From NCBI RefSeq assembly GCF_002607735.1, contig NZ_NBVR01000026.1, positions 1-64,000 on the forward strand: 64,000 nt of DNA, in the 5' to 3' direction. Made by a program: the position numbers and the translations under genes. Below the pieces are notes generated by a model. That model searched no databases and was not told the origin of the DNA. It saw only the letters and a list, made by a program, of their open reading frames with translations. Origin of the DNA: Proteus alimentorum (lineage in GTDB: Bacteria; Pseudomonadota; Gammaproteobacteria; Enterobacterales; Enterobacteriaceae). How positions within the stretch are numbered: position 1 is the first letter of the stretch; each line of letters starts with the position of its first letter. Positions 31,204 through 41,655 of the stretch are shown here, one piece after another.

Positions 31204-31776
31204 ATGGCAAAAGCCAATGAAATTAAACGTGGTATGGCTGTTAGTTATAACAACAAATTATTGTTGGTAAAAGATATCGACATCCAAGCACCAAGTGCTC
31301 GTGGTGCAAGTACACTGTACAAAATGCGTTTTACTGATATCCGTACAGGCCAGAAAGTAGAAGAGCGTTTTAAAGGTGATGATATGATTGATACCATCAG
31401 CTTAACGCGTCGTGCTGTAAGCTTTTCTTACATTGATGGTGATGAATATATCTTTATGGATAATGAAGATTACACACCGTATACCTTCAAAAAAGATCAA
31501 ATTGAAGATGAATTGCTGTTTATTCCTGAAGAAGGCTTAGCGGGAATGCAAGTATTAACAATGGATGGTCAAGTTTTAGCATTAGAACTGCCACAAACTG
31601 TTGATATGGAAATTGTTGAAACAGTTCCAGGTATTAAAGGCGCTTCAGCAAGTGCTCGTACTAAACCTGCAACATTACCCACAGGGTTAGTTATTCAGGT
31701 TCCTGAATACCTTTCTACTGGCGATAAAGTTCGTATTCATATTGCTGAACGTCGCTATATGGGCCGAGCTGACTAA
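31204..31776 (+). CDS. yeiP: Elongation factor P-like protein YeiP
   Basis: Product of 190 residues with the three EF-P-type beta-barrel domains (KOW-like N-terminus, OB domain, C-terminal domain ending [13 protein letters not shown]). YeiP is a ribosome-associated EF-P paralogue related to relief of stalling. ATG 31204 ([26 protein letters not shown]) has GGAAGG upstream; the 27 codons before it are not used. Position matches E. coli yeiP. It is monocistronic. Confidence 0.95.
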   Translation: MAKANEIKRGMAVSYNNKLLLVKDIDIQAPSARGASTLYKMRFTDIRTGQKVEERFKGDDMIDTISLTRRAVSFSYIDGDEYIFMDNEDYTPYTFKKDQIEDELLFIPEEGLAGMQVLTMDGQVLALELPQTVDMEIVETVPGIKGASASARTKPATLPTGLVIQVPEYLSTGDKVRIHIAERRYMGRAD

Positions 31777-31922
31777 TCAACAGTCAAAAACCCTACTCAT
31801 TAGCTTAACGTATCGCTAATGTTGCTTTAAATAGGTCAGATAATCGTAAGAAACCCAATGTGACAAACGATTATTTGACTTGTTTATCTCTTGTTGCCTA
31901 CCTCTATCTGCCCACAGACGCC

Positions 31923-32252
31923 TTAAAAATACTGAACGTCAATAACACCATTCTTTTGGGTATCATCCATCCAACGGATCTCAGCCTTGCCCATATCTTG
32001 AGGCAAAATAATCGTTTGTTGGGATTTATCAAAAGACGCAGAAACAATAGATTGAGTAGATGTAAACACTTTGTTGTGTTTGTAACATTGGTATTCAGCT
32101 TTATCAAATGTGAAATTCATCTCACATGCAGGATCCACAATCGCACCCCGCAGATAAATCTGCCCTGTTGTTTGCATGGGATCAGATGCCCAAGCTAATG
32201 ATATCGAACTGGAAACGAGAAGACTGCATACTACGGTCAGATATTTTCTCAT
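31923..32252 (-). CDS. Small secreted pilin-like protein (family member A)
   Basis: Product of 109 residues with a signal peptide ending near SLAWA. The mature part starts like a type 1 fimbrial subunit (TTGQIYLRGAIVDPACEM, compare pilin GTI.F.G.IV...C), with a second Cys about 27 residues later (YQCYKH). It ends near 85 mature residues with RWMDD...GVIDVQYF, where real pilins continue to about 150-180. It shares the frame GxIx(F/L)xGAIV..xC ... K..I.W..D....xxIxY with the proteins at 32519 and 50107, but is the most diverged. Two family members sit head-to-tail here without usher or chaperone genes, so a structural fimbrial role is doubtful. Confidence 0.7.
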   Translation of the reverse strand: MRKYLTVVCSLLVSSSISLAWASDPMQTTGQIYLRGAIVDPACEMNFTFDKAEYQCYKHNKVFTSTQSIVSASFDKSQQTIILPQDMGKAEIRWMDDTQKNGVIDVQYF

Positions 32253-32518
32253 AACGACCTCACTTCTTGTTTGCGCTAGCAGGCATGGGGATCACACCTA
32301 CCCGACATATTTTCATCATAGCAATAAAATATGACATTTATATAGACATAAGAAGAATATTTGATGTCTATCAAATATAAGTGTTCGATGTTTATAAATA
32401 AGAAATCAACGTTGATTAAACTTAAGTCAAATATTTTTAACTTCAATAACAGTTCTATAAAAGCATTAAAATTTTATTTAATTAATACAATTACTTTTAT
32501 TATTAGATCTATGGGAAA

Positions 32519-32830
32519 TTAATTATAAACAATGTTCATTACAGCTAAATTGTCATTAATCCATTTAATATCCATAGAACCTTTGTTGTTAATCAATTTA
32601 GTGTTAAAGTGCTTATTCCTTTCTAACTGATATTGAGATTCCTGCATTTCACTACCATTCCAACAACTTGTTTTAAAAGTGTTTTTCTCTGTATCCATTA
32701 GACAATTGCCCTCAACAATTGCACCAACAAAAGTGATAGTTCCGGAACCAATGACTTTATTTTCCTTAGCAAAAGTAGATGTACTTAATAATAAAGCTAG
32801 GCATGTAGCTGTAATATAAAATTTATTCAA
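32519..32830 (-). CDS. Small secreted pilin-like protein (family member B)
   Basis: Product of 103 residues with a signal peptide ending at STFA. The mature sequence has VIGSGTITFVGAIVEGNCLM, a second Cys in KTSCWNGSEM, and ends GSMDIKWINDNLAVMNIVYN. It is highly similar over its whole length to the protein at 50107 (shared TCLALLLS, VIGSGTITF, IVEGNC, CWNG.EM, NKGSM), and more distantly to the one at 31923. The start codon has a modest ribosome-binding region (AGGAG 9 bases upstream). The function is unknown; the beta-rich form with a likely disulfide suggests a periplasmic or surface protein. Confidence 0.75.
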   Translation of the reverse strand: MNKFYITATCLALLLSTSTFAKENKVIGSGTITFVGAIVEGNCLMDTEKNTFKTSCWNGSEMQESQYQLERNKHFNTKLINNKGSMDIKWINDNLAVMNIVYN

Positions 32831-33129
32831 AAACTAATCTCCTATGATTATTGGGTGTATAAATTCCACAAGCCAATATGTTATTAAAGTCCTAACTAAT
32901 ATCGGCTTGTTACTTTATTTATTTAACTTTTATCTTTAATTAAAGAATAGAAAAAAATTATATAATACTCAAATTTCGAGTATCAAGAAAAAATATTCTA
33001 AATTTGAGTTAAGTAGGCATGAAAAAATCTAACAGAAATGAAACCAAAGTATAACATTTACATAGCCAGCAAATTGCAAAGATCTATTTTTTTATTTTGG
33101 TTATAGTCCTATAATCAAACTTAAACTTA
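32831..33129. other. Intergenic region upstream of lpxT
   Basis: About 300 AT-rich bases between family member B and the CRP-like site. It contains a short hairpin (ACTCAAATTTCGAGT near 32968) and an 11-codon ATG frame at 33019 that I do not support as a gene. No other feature is seen. Confidence 0.4.
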
Positions 33130-33145
33130 TTGTGATCTAGATCAC
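33130..33145. promoter_or_regulatory. CRP-like site upstream of lpxT
   Basis: TGTGATCTAGATCACC matches the CRP core TGTGA-N6-TCACA at 9 of 10 positions and is nearly palindromic. It lies about 33 bases before the lpxT start. At that distance it could activate or repress depending on the promoter position, which is not clear. Confidence 0.5.
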
Positions 33146-33177
33146 CAAATACACGCAAAATTTGTCATGTTATTACT

Positions 33178-33903
33178 ATGAAACTTTCTAATTTTTACCA
33201 AAAAGCATTGGCTATCTTTCTACTTAATCTTGCAGGCCTAATTATTTTTTTCTCTTGGTATCTTCCAGCGCAACATGGATTTTGGCTATCAATTGATACC
33301 CATATTTTTTATTTTTTTAATCAGCACATTTTACCCGATACTTTTTTTGCCTCTTTTGTGGCTTATATCAATAATAGAAAGTTTGATTTGGTTATTTTAC
33401 TGGCGATGGGCGCGCTTTATTACAATACATTCCGTAAAAAAGATTATATGGGCAAACGCCATCTTGTCATTGTGGGATTAGTGATGGTAATAAGTGCTGT
33501 GCTCATTAATCAAATTGGACAAAATATTCCAATTGAAAGACCAAGCCCAACACTTCATTTTCAAGATGTGCATAGAGTAGGCATTGTGACAGGGATCCCT
33601 ACAAAAGATGCCTCCGGTGATAGCTTCCCTGGCGATCATGGTTTAATGCTACTTATTTTCTGTAGCTTTATATTACGTTATCTCTCGTTTCGTTCTTTCT
33701 TATGTGCTCTACTTATTACTTTCGTATTTTCATTACCAAGAATTATGGCTGGTGCACACTGGGCATCAGATATATTGGTGGGTTCTATTTCATTAACTTT
33801 GATTACAACAAGTTGGTTGTTAATTACACCATTATCTGATGTTATTGTCAGACAATTAGAGAAATATCTTCCTTTTAAAAAATATAAGGGAAAACACATC
33901 TAA
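33178..33903 (+). CDS. lpxT: Lipid A 1-diphosphate synthase LpxT
   Basis: Product of 241 residues (E. coli 237) with six membrane segments in the PAP2 superfamily. LpxT moves a phosphate from undecaprenyl diphosphate to the 1-position of lipid A on the periplasmic face. PAP2 motifs are present: IERPSPT, SFPGDHG and R(I)MAGAHWASD. The start MKLSNFYQKALAIFLLNLAGLIIFFSWY aligns with E. coli LpxT. Neighbour mepS downstream is as in E. coli. Lipid A charge is relevant to polymyxin response, but no regulatory link is visible apart from a CRP-like site. Confidence 0.94.
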   Translation: MKLSNFYQKALAIFLLNLAGLIIFFSWYLPAQHGFWLSIDTHIFYFFNQHILPDTFFASFVAYINNRKFDLVILLAMGALYYNTFRKKDYMGKRHLVIVGLVMVISAVLINQIGQNIPIERPSPTLHFQDVHRVGIVTGIPTKDASGDSFPGDHGLMLLIFCSFILRYLSFRSFLCALLITFVFSLPRIMAGAHWASDILVGSISLTLITTSWLLITPLSDVIVRQLEKYLPFKKYKGKHI

Positions 33904-34120
33904 TTTATTAAAAGAGAATAAGTGTAATCTTGCGCTTATTCTTTTGGTCATTTTTTTAACAGTTAAATGATATTATTATGACAAAATGAGATCTATTTTA
34001 AGTATTAGCACTTTATTATCTAATGTTTTGTAAATTAAGCCTCTTTTCTCTCGCCATTTAGTTCCTCTTTCTGTACACTTTTCTGGTTTCCACATTATTT
34101 ATTGTTTAATGTGGACATTT
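33904..34120. other. Intergenic region between lpxT and mepS
   Basis: No gene seen. It is pyrimidine-rich near 34030-34085 and contains an inverted repeat CCACATTA...TAATGTGG at about 34090-34114, just before the terminator-like hairpin at 34121. Together these could be the 3' end of a small RNA or part of the mepS leader. Confidence 0.4.
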
Positions 34121-34142
34121 ACGTGCTTTAGAGCACGTTTTT
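34121..34142 (+). terminator. Terminator-like hairpin upstream of mepS
   Basis: A 7-bp stem ACGTGCT/AGCACGT with a 4-base loop is followed by TTTTT. It lies over 200 bases after lpxT and about 105 before mepS, so it may end an unrecognised short transcript or attenuate mepS. Confidence 0.6.
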
Positions 34143-34247
34143 CGCGAAATAGGGTTGCCAGAGTTAAATTACACTATATTCTCTGGTTATTTGGTGAATA
34201 ATTCATGTGCGCTTCTGCACGTAAGGATGTAAGGGAAATCTGTCACA

Positions 34248-34862
34248 ATGAGAACAAAACCGTATATGAGAATGCTCAAGCTCATACCGGCGTTCATTGT
34301 TGTAGCTACGCTATCAGCATGTAGCTCACAGAACGCAAATTCACGCTTAGCGAATTCAAGCACCACCCCACTTAATACATCATCAAGCACATCTATTTCC
34401 CAAGCATCACAAGATGAATTTGAATCATTGGTGAAGAATCTCGATATAAAATCTAAGATACTTGACCAATATGCAGACTGGAAAGGCGTCGCTTATCGTT
34501 TAGGCGGAGATACTAAAAAAGGCATCGATTGTTCGGCCTTTGTACAAAGAACCTTCCTTGATCAATTCGGTGTAGAACTCCCTCGCTCAACCTCAGATCA
34601 ACAGTTCTCAGGTACTCAGGTTAATAAATCAAAATTACAAGCAGGCGATCTCGTTCTATTCAAAACAGGGCGCACTATGCGTCATGTTGGAATTTATATC
34701 GGTAATGATAAATTTGTGCATGCATCCACCAGCAATGGTGTAACAGTGTCAGAAATGTCTAATACCTACTGGAATAAACGTTTTTATGCTGCAAGACGTG
34801 TTATTGATAAAAATGACGCCGTACTTGTAGAAAACAACCTTTCGCAAAATGTATTAAGATAA
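34248..34862 (+). CDS. mepS: Murein DD-endopeptidase MepS (Spr)
   Basis: Product of 204 residues: outer-membrane lipoprotein that cuts peptidoglycan cross-links during growth. The lipobox LSAC places the lipidated Cys at residue 25. The NlpC/P60 domain covers about residues 70-190 with catalytic Cys95 (IDCSAF), His146 (RHVGIYIG) and His158 (FVHAS). It matches E. coli Spr over the domain, with [21 protein letters not shown]. In E. coli MepS is degraded by the Prc/NlpI system. A strong terminator follows. Confidence 0.95.
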   Translation: MRTKPYMRMLKLIPAFIVVATLSACSSQNANSRLANSSTTPLNTSSSTSISQASQDEFESLVKNLDIKSKILDQYADWKGVAYRLGGDTKKGIDCSAFVQRTFLDQFGVELPRSTSDQQFSGTQVNKSKLQAGDLVLFKTGRTMRHVGIYIGNDKFVHASTSNGVTVSEMSNTYWNKRFYAARRVIDKNDAVLVENNLSQNVLR

Positions 34863-34891
34863 TTAATTCCCTTATATCTTATTGCAATAAA

Positions 34892-34927
34892 AAAGCCTCA
34901 TTAAATAAAAATAATGAGGCTTTTTTT
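34892..34927 (+). terminator. Terminator of mepS
   Basis: A perfect 12-bp stem (AAAGCCTCATTA with TAATGAGGCTTT) is followed by a T-run, 30 bases after the mepS stop. Confidence 0.92.
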
Positions 34928-34989
34928 GTATTCTTGATCATGCTTAAACCGTACAGTAACTACGTTGGTTTTATAACATTAGCTCGTTG

Positions 34990-35337
34990 CTACAAATAAG
35001 AATATGCCGTTGGGAATGGCTCAGCAATAGCGACACCCGCGTTTTTTAAGCAACATAATGCAGCACATTCATCGTCGCTATGAAGGAAAAGACAAGGAGT
35101 GCCATCCCACTCAATCACAACGCTATCAATATGGAGATTACTCAGATACTGACGCAAATTCTGTATTGCTTCATCCAGTGTCATACCATCATGACTTAAT
35201 AATTTTAAGCCAATCAGTGTATTTTGCTTTCCAGCATCATTTTCAGGCAGTATTTCTACTCTTGTGCCTGCAAAGCCTGCTAGCCACCGATAACTCAGCG
35301 GCAGCTTATGAACTACCGAAAGTTGTACATTATCCAC
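34990..35337 (-). CDS. yejG: Conserved protein YejG
   Basis: Product of 115 residues in the YejG family. Matching parts are [29 protein letters not shown] and the C-terminus [21 protein letters not shown] (E. coli [20 protein letters not shown]). The function is not firmly known. It sits between mepS and bcr as in E. coli, transcribed convergently with mepS. Confidence 0.92.
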   Translation of the reverse strand: [115 protein letters not shown]

Positions 35338-35857
35338 AAATCAATCCTGTTTCATCAACACGTTAATTTAATACATCATCAATACGAGTTTGAACTGACT
35401 TGCTCACACGCATATTAGAACTTTGTTAATTATAGAACATGAATATTACAATTGCTTTACAAAAAAAGCGAAGAGACGTATCAAACCATTCATTTAGCTT
35501 AGTGTTTGCAGAGATTCATGTCTGCAATGCTTAATCTCTTCAATTATTCTTTCATTTATTTAACACTTTATCAACCATATAAAATAATTGTATAAAATAT
35601 TACGCATTCAAGTAAAACAATCCATCAATTTTTATCACGATACTTCATATCAACAAAACAATAATAGATGATCATTAAAATAAATTTTACTTAATTTAAC
35701 AAAAAAACAACATTGAGTATTGATTTAAATCAAAAAATCGCACTAATTTGAAACGATTCATGAAATACAGCAGAGGAAAATGTGGCATTTTTAGAGGAAA
35801 CAGAGGCCGGAGAAGAGGAGCACGCTATAAATTTCTATCATTTATAGCGTGATATTC
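35338..35857. other. Intergenic region between yejG and bcr
   Basis: About 520 AT-rich bases without a credible gene; E. coli has more genes here. Visible structures are TTGCAGA/TCTGCAA (35507-35527) and a 12-bp inverted repeat CACGCTATAAAT...ATTTATAGCGTG (35820-35851) just after the bcr stop. The latter probably acts at the bcr 3' end although it lacks a T-run. The yejG promoter should lie near 35350-35420. Confidence 0.5.
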
Positions 35858-37042
35858 TTATTTATAACGACGAGCAAGCAAAATAAACCCCATAGCGAAC
35901 AGTACACAAAATGCCATAGAGCTTACCATCGGCCATTCTGATTTTGCTGGCAGCATAGCAATAGCTGTTCCAACTAAAGCACCAACACCAAAACGTACTG
36001 TTCCTGCGAGAGAAGAAACTGTCCCTGCCATATGAGGATAATCATCAAGAATAACGGCCATCGCATTCGATGTGATCATCGCGATCCCTCCCACATACAT
36101 TGCTACGCCCACAACAAGGAAATAGAAATGTAAATTAAGAGCAACCACCAGCAATAAAAAGATCCCCATAATACATTGAATAGTTAATCCTAGGCGTAAC
36201 ATATTCAACGCACCAAATCGACGAACATATCGCCCATTAATGCTTGTCATCACAATTAAGAAGATGATGTTAAAACCAAAATATAATCCAAATTGATCAA
36301 ATGGAATACCATGTAATTCGATGTAAACAAAAGGGCCTGCACTAAGGAATGAAAACATGCCAGCAAAAGAAAAACCTGAAGCCAAAATATAGCAAAGGAC
36401 ACGACGTGTTCTAAACAGACTAATAAATTGGCTAAATGTCACTCTTAAGCTAAAGCGTTGACGGCGCTCTTTGGGTAATGTTTCTGGAATATAAAAAGCA
36501 ATTAATGCAGATGCAATCACAGCGGCTATCGCGATACTCCAGAAAATAGCATGCCATGAAAACCAATGCATCACCCAAGCACCTAGTAGTGGCGCTAATA
36601 ACGGTGCGATAGTCATAACAAGTGCAACAAAAGACATACTTCTAGAGAAGTCATCTCTAGAGAACATATCTCTCATCAATGCATTAATCACAACACTGGC
36701 CGCAGCAGCTGCAAAACCATGTAAAAAACGCATGCCAATCAACATATCTATTGATTCAGATAAGGCACATGCACTAGAGGCAAAAGCAAAAACAATTACG
36801 CCGCCCAAAATGACAGGCTTACGTCCCAAGCTATCCGCCATAGGACCATAGACTAATTGCCCAATCGCAAAGCCGAAAATATAGATACTTAATGTCATTT
36901 GCACTTTGCCACTAGGTACACCAAAATCTTGTGCAATAGTGGGTAAACTCGGCAAATACATATCTATAGCCAATGGCATAAGCATGGAAATAAGTCCCAG
37001 TATTAAAATGAGACTAAGGTACGACGAACGTTGCTGTTGCAC
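35858..37042 (-). CDS. bcr: Bcr/CflA-type multidrug efflux transporter
   Basis: Product of 394 residues with 12 membrane segments in the DHA1 drug:proton antiporters of the MFS. The TM1 motif [21 protein letters not shown], the loop 2-3 motif [15 protein letters not shown] and [14 protein letters not shown] are typical of Bcr/CflA. In E. coli Bcr exports bicyclomycin and some peptides. Position beside rsuA is conserved. The 37-base gap after rsuA in the same direction suggests co-transcription. Confidence 0.92.
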   Translation of the reverse strand: MQQQRSSYLSLILILGLISMLMPLAIDMYLPSLPTIAQDFGVPSGKVQMTLSIYIFGFAIGQLVYGPMADSLGRKPVILGGVIVFAFASSACALSESIDMLIGMRFLHGFAAAAASVVINALMRDMFSRDDFSRSMSFVALVMTIAPLLAPLLGAWVMHWFSWHAIFWSIAIAAVIASALIAFYIPETLPKERRQRFSLRVTFSQFISLFRTRRVLCYILASGFSFAGMFSFLSAGPFVYIELHGIPFDQFGLYFGFNIIFLIVMTSINGRYVRRFGALNMLRLGLTIQCIMGIFLLLVVALNLHFYFLVVGVAMYVGGIAMITSNAMAVILDDYPHMAGTVSSLAGTVRFGVGALVGTAIAMLPAKSEWPMVSSMAFCVLFAMGFILLARRYK

Positions 37043-37079
37043 GCAGATAAACTCCCAAAAACGACAGGATGAATAATAA

Positions 37080-37784
37080 TTATTGAGGTAGGTGAATGCT
37101 GTTGATCTCTTCTTCTGTTAATGGACGATATTCGCCCTCAGCTAAAGTCTCATCTAATGTAATATCCCCAATACGTTCACGATGTAATGCACTTACATGA
37201 TTACCTACTGCTGCAAACATACGTTTTACTTGGTGATATTTGCCTTCACTAATAGTGAGCTTAACTTCTGTTGGCGTCATAATTTCTAACGTGGCTGGTT
37301 TTGTTAGATCTTTTTCACCGTTGAGTTGAACACCTTTTTGGAATTGTTCAGCAACACCCTCTCCAATCGGCTCTTCTAACGTAACCAGATAGGTTTTCTC
37401 ACAATGATGCTTTGGTGCCGTAATACGATGTGACCATTGACCATTATCTGTTAATAAAACAAGCCCTGTTGTATCAATATCTAAACGCCCAGCAGCATGT
37501 AATTTATGTGCCAAAGGTTCATCAATAAAATAGAGTATAGTTGGATTAACAGGATCGTCTGTTGAACATACATAGCCGATTGGCTTATTCAACATAAAGT
37601 AACGAGGCCCTAAAATTTGCGTTAAGACATTACCGTCGTAAGCTACTTCTTGCTCTGGTGCAATTTTGGTTGAACCGCTTTTCACCATTTCACCATCAAT
37701 TGTTACAAGCCCTGCTCTTAATTCACGAAGGATTAAGCTACGGCTAATACCCAATTGCTGGGATAAAAATTTATCTAATCGCAT
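37080..37784 (-). CDS. rsuA: 16S rRNA pseudouridine(516) synthase RsuA
   Basis: Product of 234 residues (E. coli 231). An N-terminal S4 RNA-binding domain ([25 protein letters not shown]) is followed by a RsuA-type catalytic domain. The catalytic Asp lies in [19 protein letters not shown], and [18 protein letters not shown] is the family C-terminal motif. ATG 37784 aligns with E. coli; the ten upstream codons are unlikely to be used. Probably the first gene of an rsuA-bcr unit, divergent from radD. Confidence 0.95.
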   Translation of the reverse strand: MRLDKFLSQQLGISRSLILRELRAGLVTIDGEMVKSGSTKIAPEQEVAYDGNVLTQILGPRYFMLNKPIGYVCSTDDPVNPTILYFIDEPLAHKLHAAGRLDIDTTGLVLLTDNGQWSHRITAPKHHCEKTYLVTLEEPIGEGVAEQFQKGVQLNGEKDLTKPATLEIMTPTEVKLTISEGKYHQVKRMFAAVGNHVSALHRERIGDITLDETLAEGEYRPLTEEEINSIHLPQ

Positions 37785-37965
37785 GAATTTCTCTGAAAAA
37801 TGGAAGAATACCATCTGATATGAGGCATCTATTAAAAATGAATATTAACAATAAAACAACTAATTAATTTATAAATAAACTATCACGCTCTTTACTCCCC
37901 CCTTATTCGCGCTATCCATAAAAAAATGTTACGCTGACGCCCTGTTTTATTTCTTATGTAGAGTT

Positions 37966-39729
37966 ATGGCTTTTACACTCAGACCTTATCAACTTGACGC
38001 GGTTAACGCGACAATCTCTTATTTTCGCCAACACAATACACCTGCGGTAATTGTATTACCTACTGGCGCAGGAAAAAGTTTAGTGATTGCAGAACTCGCT
38101 AAAAGAGCGCGCGGACGTGTATTGGTGCTAGCACACGTAAAAGAATTAGTAGAACAGAACCATAGCAAATATGAGGCCTATGGTCTATCTGCGGATATCT
38201 TTGCAGCAGGCTTACAACAAAAAGAGAGTAGCGGAAAAGTTGTTTTTGGTAGTGTGCAATCTGTGGCCCGTAATTTATCACAGTTTAGTGATACTTTTTC
38301 TCTTCTTATTATTGATGAATGCCATCGCATTAGTTTGTCTAAAGATAGCCAATACCAGCAAGTCATTAAACAATTGCAATCCATCAATCCACAATTACGG
38401 ATCTTAGGATTAACGGCAACACCTTATCGTTTACCTACCGGTTGGATTTATCAATATCATTATCACGGTATGATCAGAGGCGATGAAGACTGCTTTTTCC
38501 GTGATTGTATCTATGAATTGCCTTTGCGCTATATGATAAGCAACCATTTTTTAGTTCCACCAACTCGCCTAGATATGCCTATATTGCAATATGATTTTAG
38601 CCAAGTAAGAACAAGTCAAAATGGGATATTTAACGAAGAAGATCTCAACCGTGAAATAAAGAGACAAAAACGTATTACGCCTCATATTGTTGCTCAAATT
38701 ATTGAATATGCAAAAAATTGCCGAGGTGTAATGATATTTGCAGCGACAGTTGAACATGCAAAAGAGATCCTTTCTCTTTTACCACAAGATGAAGCAGCAT
38801 TAGTCAGTGCGGATACACCCTCTTATGAACGTGATGATCTTATTTCCCGTTTTAAACAGCAACAATTACGTTATATGGTTAATGTTGCCGTACTAACAAC
38901 AGGTTTTGATGCACCTCATGTTGATTTAATCGCTATCTTACGCCCTACTGAGTCTGTAAGTTTATACCAGCAAATTGTAGGACGAGGATTAAGATTATTT
39001 GCAGGAAAAACAGAATGCCTGATTTTAGATTATGCAGGTAATCCTCATGATCTCTATCTACCCGAAGTTGGTACTAAAAAACCCAATCCAAATAGTAAGC
39101 CAGTACAAGTTTTTTGTCCTATTTGCCAATTTGCCAATACCTTTTGGGGCATGGTAGATGCTGATGGGGATATCATTGAGCACTATGGCCGCCGTTGCCA
39201 AGGTTGGGACCTCAATGAACAAGGGCAAAAACAGCAATGTGAATTTCGTTTCCGCTTTAAATTATGCCCTCACTGTAATGAAGAAAATGATATTGCAGCA
39301 CGTCGTTGCGTTCATTGTGATGAGATCTTGGTTGATCCCGATGATATGCTCAAAGCAGCATTAAAACTCAAAGGGGCATTAGTTCTACGCTGTGGTGGGA
39401 TGCAATTTAAATCAGGAAATGATGTTAAAGGTGAATGGTTAGAAATTAATTATTACGATGAAGAAGGCACTTCTGTCTCTGAACGTTTTCGACTAACAAC
39501 ACCCGCTCAACGAAAAGTATTTGAATTGAAATTTTTACGTGAACATCAACGCGCACCGGGCGTCCCTTTTGTTTGGCATAATGCCAACGATATTATTAAA
39601 CAGTTTGATTTGTTACGTCATCCCGACTTTATTGTCGCCCACAAAGGTAAAAAAGAGAGCTTCTGGAAGATAAGAAATAAGATTTTTGACTATGTAGGTC
39701 GCTACCGAAAAGCAGATACCTTGTATTAA
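37966..39729 (+). CDS. radD: DNA repair helicase-like protein RadD (YejH)
   Basis: Product of 587 residues (E. coli 586), an SF2 helicase-fold ATPase involved with RecA-mediated repair. Motifs: Walker A LPTGAGKS (about 31-38), motif II DECH, motif III LTATPYR, motif [13 protein letters not shown]. The C-terminal zinc-binding part has two CxxC knuckle pairs (CPICQF and [18 protein letters not shown]). The start [20 protein letters not shown] aligns with E. coli. It is divergent from rsuA and upstream of rplY. Confidence 0.95.
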   Translation: MAFTLRPYQLDAVNATISYFRQHNTPAVIVLPTGAGKSLVIAELAKRARGRVLVLAHVKELVEQNHSKYEAYGLSADIFAAGLQQKESSGKVVFGSVQSVARNLSQFSDTFSLLIIDECHRISLSKDSQYQQVIKQLQSINPQLRILGLTATPYRLPTGWIYQYHYHGMIRGDEDCFFRDCIYELPLRYMISNHFLVPPTRLDMPILQYDFSQVRTSQNGIFNEEDLNREIKRQKRITPHIVAQIIEYAKNCRGVMIFAATVEHAKEILSLLPQDEAALVSADTPSYERDDLISRFKQQQLRYMVNVAVLTTGFDAPHVDLIAILRPTESVSLYQQIVGRGLRLFAGKTECLILDYAGNPHDLYLPEVGTKKPNPNSKPVQVFCPICQFANTFWGMVDADGDIIEHYGRRCQGWDLNEQGQKQQCEFRFRFKLCPHCNEENDIAARRCVHCDEILVDPDDMLKAALKLKGALVLRCGGMQFKSGNDVKGEWLEINYYDEEGTSVSERFRLTTPAQRKVFELKFLREHQRAPGVPFVWHNANDIIKQFDLLRHPDFIVAHKGKKESFWKIRNKIFDYVGRYRKADTLY

Positions 39730-39873
39730 TCTGGATTTATATTTGCTGTTAGAGGACTTTTTCGTTAAAATGCGCCCCGCTTTATCTATTTTTAGATAAA
39801 CCAAATCTCGAGCTTGTTGCTGGGTCGCCTGTAACAAGTATGTATTTTCTTTCTTTTTTATAAGAGAAAAAAG

Positions 39874-40158
39874 ATGTTAACTATCAAAGCAACTGTACGT
39901 AAAGAGCAGGGTAAGGGTGCGAGCCGCCGCCTGCGTGTGGCTAACCGTTTTCCTGCTATCGTTTATGGCGGAAATGAAGAGCCAATCGCTATCGATTTAG
40001 ATCACAACGAAGTTATCAACCAAGAACACAAATCAGAATTCTATTCAGATTTCGTAAACCTGGTTATCGATGGTAAAGAAACTAAAGTTAAAGTTAAAGC
40101 AGTGCAACGTCACGAGTATAAACCAAAAATTACTCATATCGACTTCCTGCGCGCTTAA
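39874..40158 (+). CDS. rplY: 50S ribosomal protein L25
   Basis: Product of 94 residues, the short single-domain enterobacterial L25 that binds 5S rRNA. Diagnostic blocks are [25 protein letters not shown] and [18 protein letters not shown]. Start ATG 39874 follows AGAGAAAAAAG. A promoter-like TTAAAAT lies near 39765. It is followed by a terminator. Confidence 0.97.
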   Translation: MLTIKATVRKEQGKGASRRLRVANRFPAIVYGGNEEPIAIDLDHNEVINQEHKSEFYSDFVNLVIDGKETKVKVKAVQRHEYKPKITHIDFLRA

Positions 40159-40200
40159 TAAGCCACCCTTCGAGCTTTATTTTTCGGGACGCCGAGCATA

Positions 40201-40230
40201 TAACGCCACTTAATGTGGCGTTATTTGTTT
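40201..40230 (+). terminator. Terminator of rplY
   Basis: A perfect 9-bp stem (TAACGCCAC with GTGGCGTTA) and 5-base loop followed by TTTGTTT. It lies between the convergent rplY and yejK and may serve both. Confidence 0.85.
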
Positions 40231-40241
40231 CTACTGTTTAA

Positions 40242-41246
40242 TTATTTTTCTGATGCTCTACGCTGTAGCTGATCACGTAAATTAGGCGGAGTGCCTTTAA
40301 TCGTGAGCGTATCTGTTGCAGGATCCCAGAATATTCTCTCCCCTAATAATTTCGCATCAAAATTCACGGTTAATCCACCACCACTTCCTGAGTACTTCAT
40401 CAGTTGACGTAATGTACTGCGATCTGCTGGGAATGTTTCAGCTAATTCATAGCCTTTTTCTTCCGTGAATTGAGCAAAGTTTTGATCACCCAAAGACGGT
40501 AATTCTTCAGCAAGCTCTGTTAAGGCAATTTCTTCGCCTGATTGTAATTGCTCGTTACAATAGCTATAGACTTGTTCACGACAAGTTTGACGTTCTTGCT
40601 TGCCCATTTCTGAGGCCTCACAAAAATCGTCAACCGCCTGTAATAAGCCTTTATTTTGAACTTTCGCGTTTAAACCTTCTTGAGCACCTAAAAAGTCCAT
40701 GAAGAAATCAGAAACTTTACGTCCAACACGACCTTTTAAAAACGTTAAATAACGTAAAGAGTCGGGAGCCGTTTCCCACTCAGTTAAATCAATACGAGCA
40801 ATAATATCGGCATGAGGAATATCTAAATAGCGTGTTGATGACACATCAAGGCTGTCATTTACCCACATACTGTTACAACTACTCAGTACCGCAATTAAAA
40901 GATAATCCACCGCTAAATAACGATAGTGACAAAATAGAACGGTGCCACCTTCTGCAAAAGGGTATTTTGCTAATTCATCTTTTAGTCTTACGGTTGCGGC
41001 GCGTGAAAAACCTAAAAAGTTCTCTTCACCTTTACGTTGTAAGCGCAGCGCTTCTGCCAATTCGCTTTCTTCATTAAACAGACCATAAGCTTTACTTTTT
41101 GCACTGTATACACGATGCAACTCTTCAATCATCTCCTGAACAACGGGTTCAATTTCTAAGAGTGAATCACGTAGCACAACTTCTAATGTCTGCTCATCTC
41201 GCTTAATAAGTTGATGCAAAACTAATTGGTTAATATCTAGACTCAT
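40242..41246 (-). CDS. yejK: Nucleoid-associated protein YejK (NdpA)
   Basis: Product of 334 residues in the NA37/YejK family of nucleoid-associated proteins. Start [30 protein letters not shown] and internal [19 protein letters not shown]...[22 protein letters not shown] are typical, with a C-terminal [17 protein letters not shown]. It is divergent from yejL-yejM, as in E. coli. Confidence 0.94.
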   Translation of the reverse strand: MSLDINQLVLHQLIKRDEQTLEVVLRDSLLEIEPVVQEMIEELHRVYSAKSKAYGLFNEESELAEALRLQRKGEENFLGFSRAATVRLKDELAKYPFAEGGTVLFCHYRYLAVDYLLIAVLSSCNSMWVNDSLDVSSTRYLDIPHADIIARIDLTEWETAPDSLRYLTFLKGRVGRKVSDFFMDFLGAQEGLNAKVQNKGLLQAVDDFCEASEMGKQERQTCREQVYSYCNEQLQSGEEIALTELAEELPSLGDQNFAQFTEEKGYELAETFPADRSTLRQLMKYSGSGGGLTVNFDAKLLGERIFWDPATDTLTIKGTPPNLRDQLQRRASEK

Positions 41247-41401
41247 GGTCGTCCTCTTCTATTGCGTCTCTTTCTCGTGCGCGTATTCAAACACTCCCTA
41301 CTTTCAGTATCAAGGGAAAATTAATTAATTTAATAGCGGAAAAAGGCCTAGTAATACGGTAATATATAGCGTTTTATTCATTTAGTAGGAATTCAGATTT
41401 T

Positions 41402-41629
41402 ATGCCACAAAAATCCCGTTATAGTGATGAACAAGTTGAGCAATTACTTGCAGAACTTGTTAGTGTTCTTGAAAAACATCATACTCCTACAGATCTTTCT
41501 TTGATGGTGTTGGGGAACATGGTGACAAACTTAATTAATACAAGTATTGCCCCTGCTCAACGAATGCTGATTGCTGATTCTTTTGTTCACGCATTGCGTG
41601 CTTCAATTGATGAAGGCAATATTCACTAA
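41402..41629 (+). CDS. yejL: UPF0352 protein YejL
   Basis: Product of 75 residues, all-helical UPF0352 family ([49 protein letters not shown]). Function unknown. It lies 26 bases before yejM and almost certainly shares its transcript. Confidence 0.94.
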   Translation: MPQKSRYSDEQVEQLLAELVSVLEKHHTPTDLSLMVLGNMVTNLINTSIAPAQRMLIADSFVHALRASIDEGNIH

Positions 41630-41655
41630 TAAACACAGAAAAATTATTTATAGAC

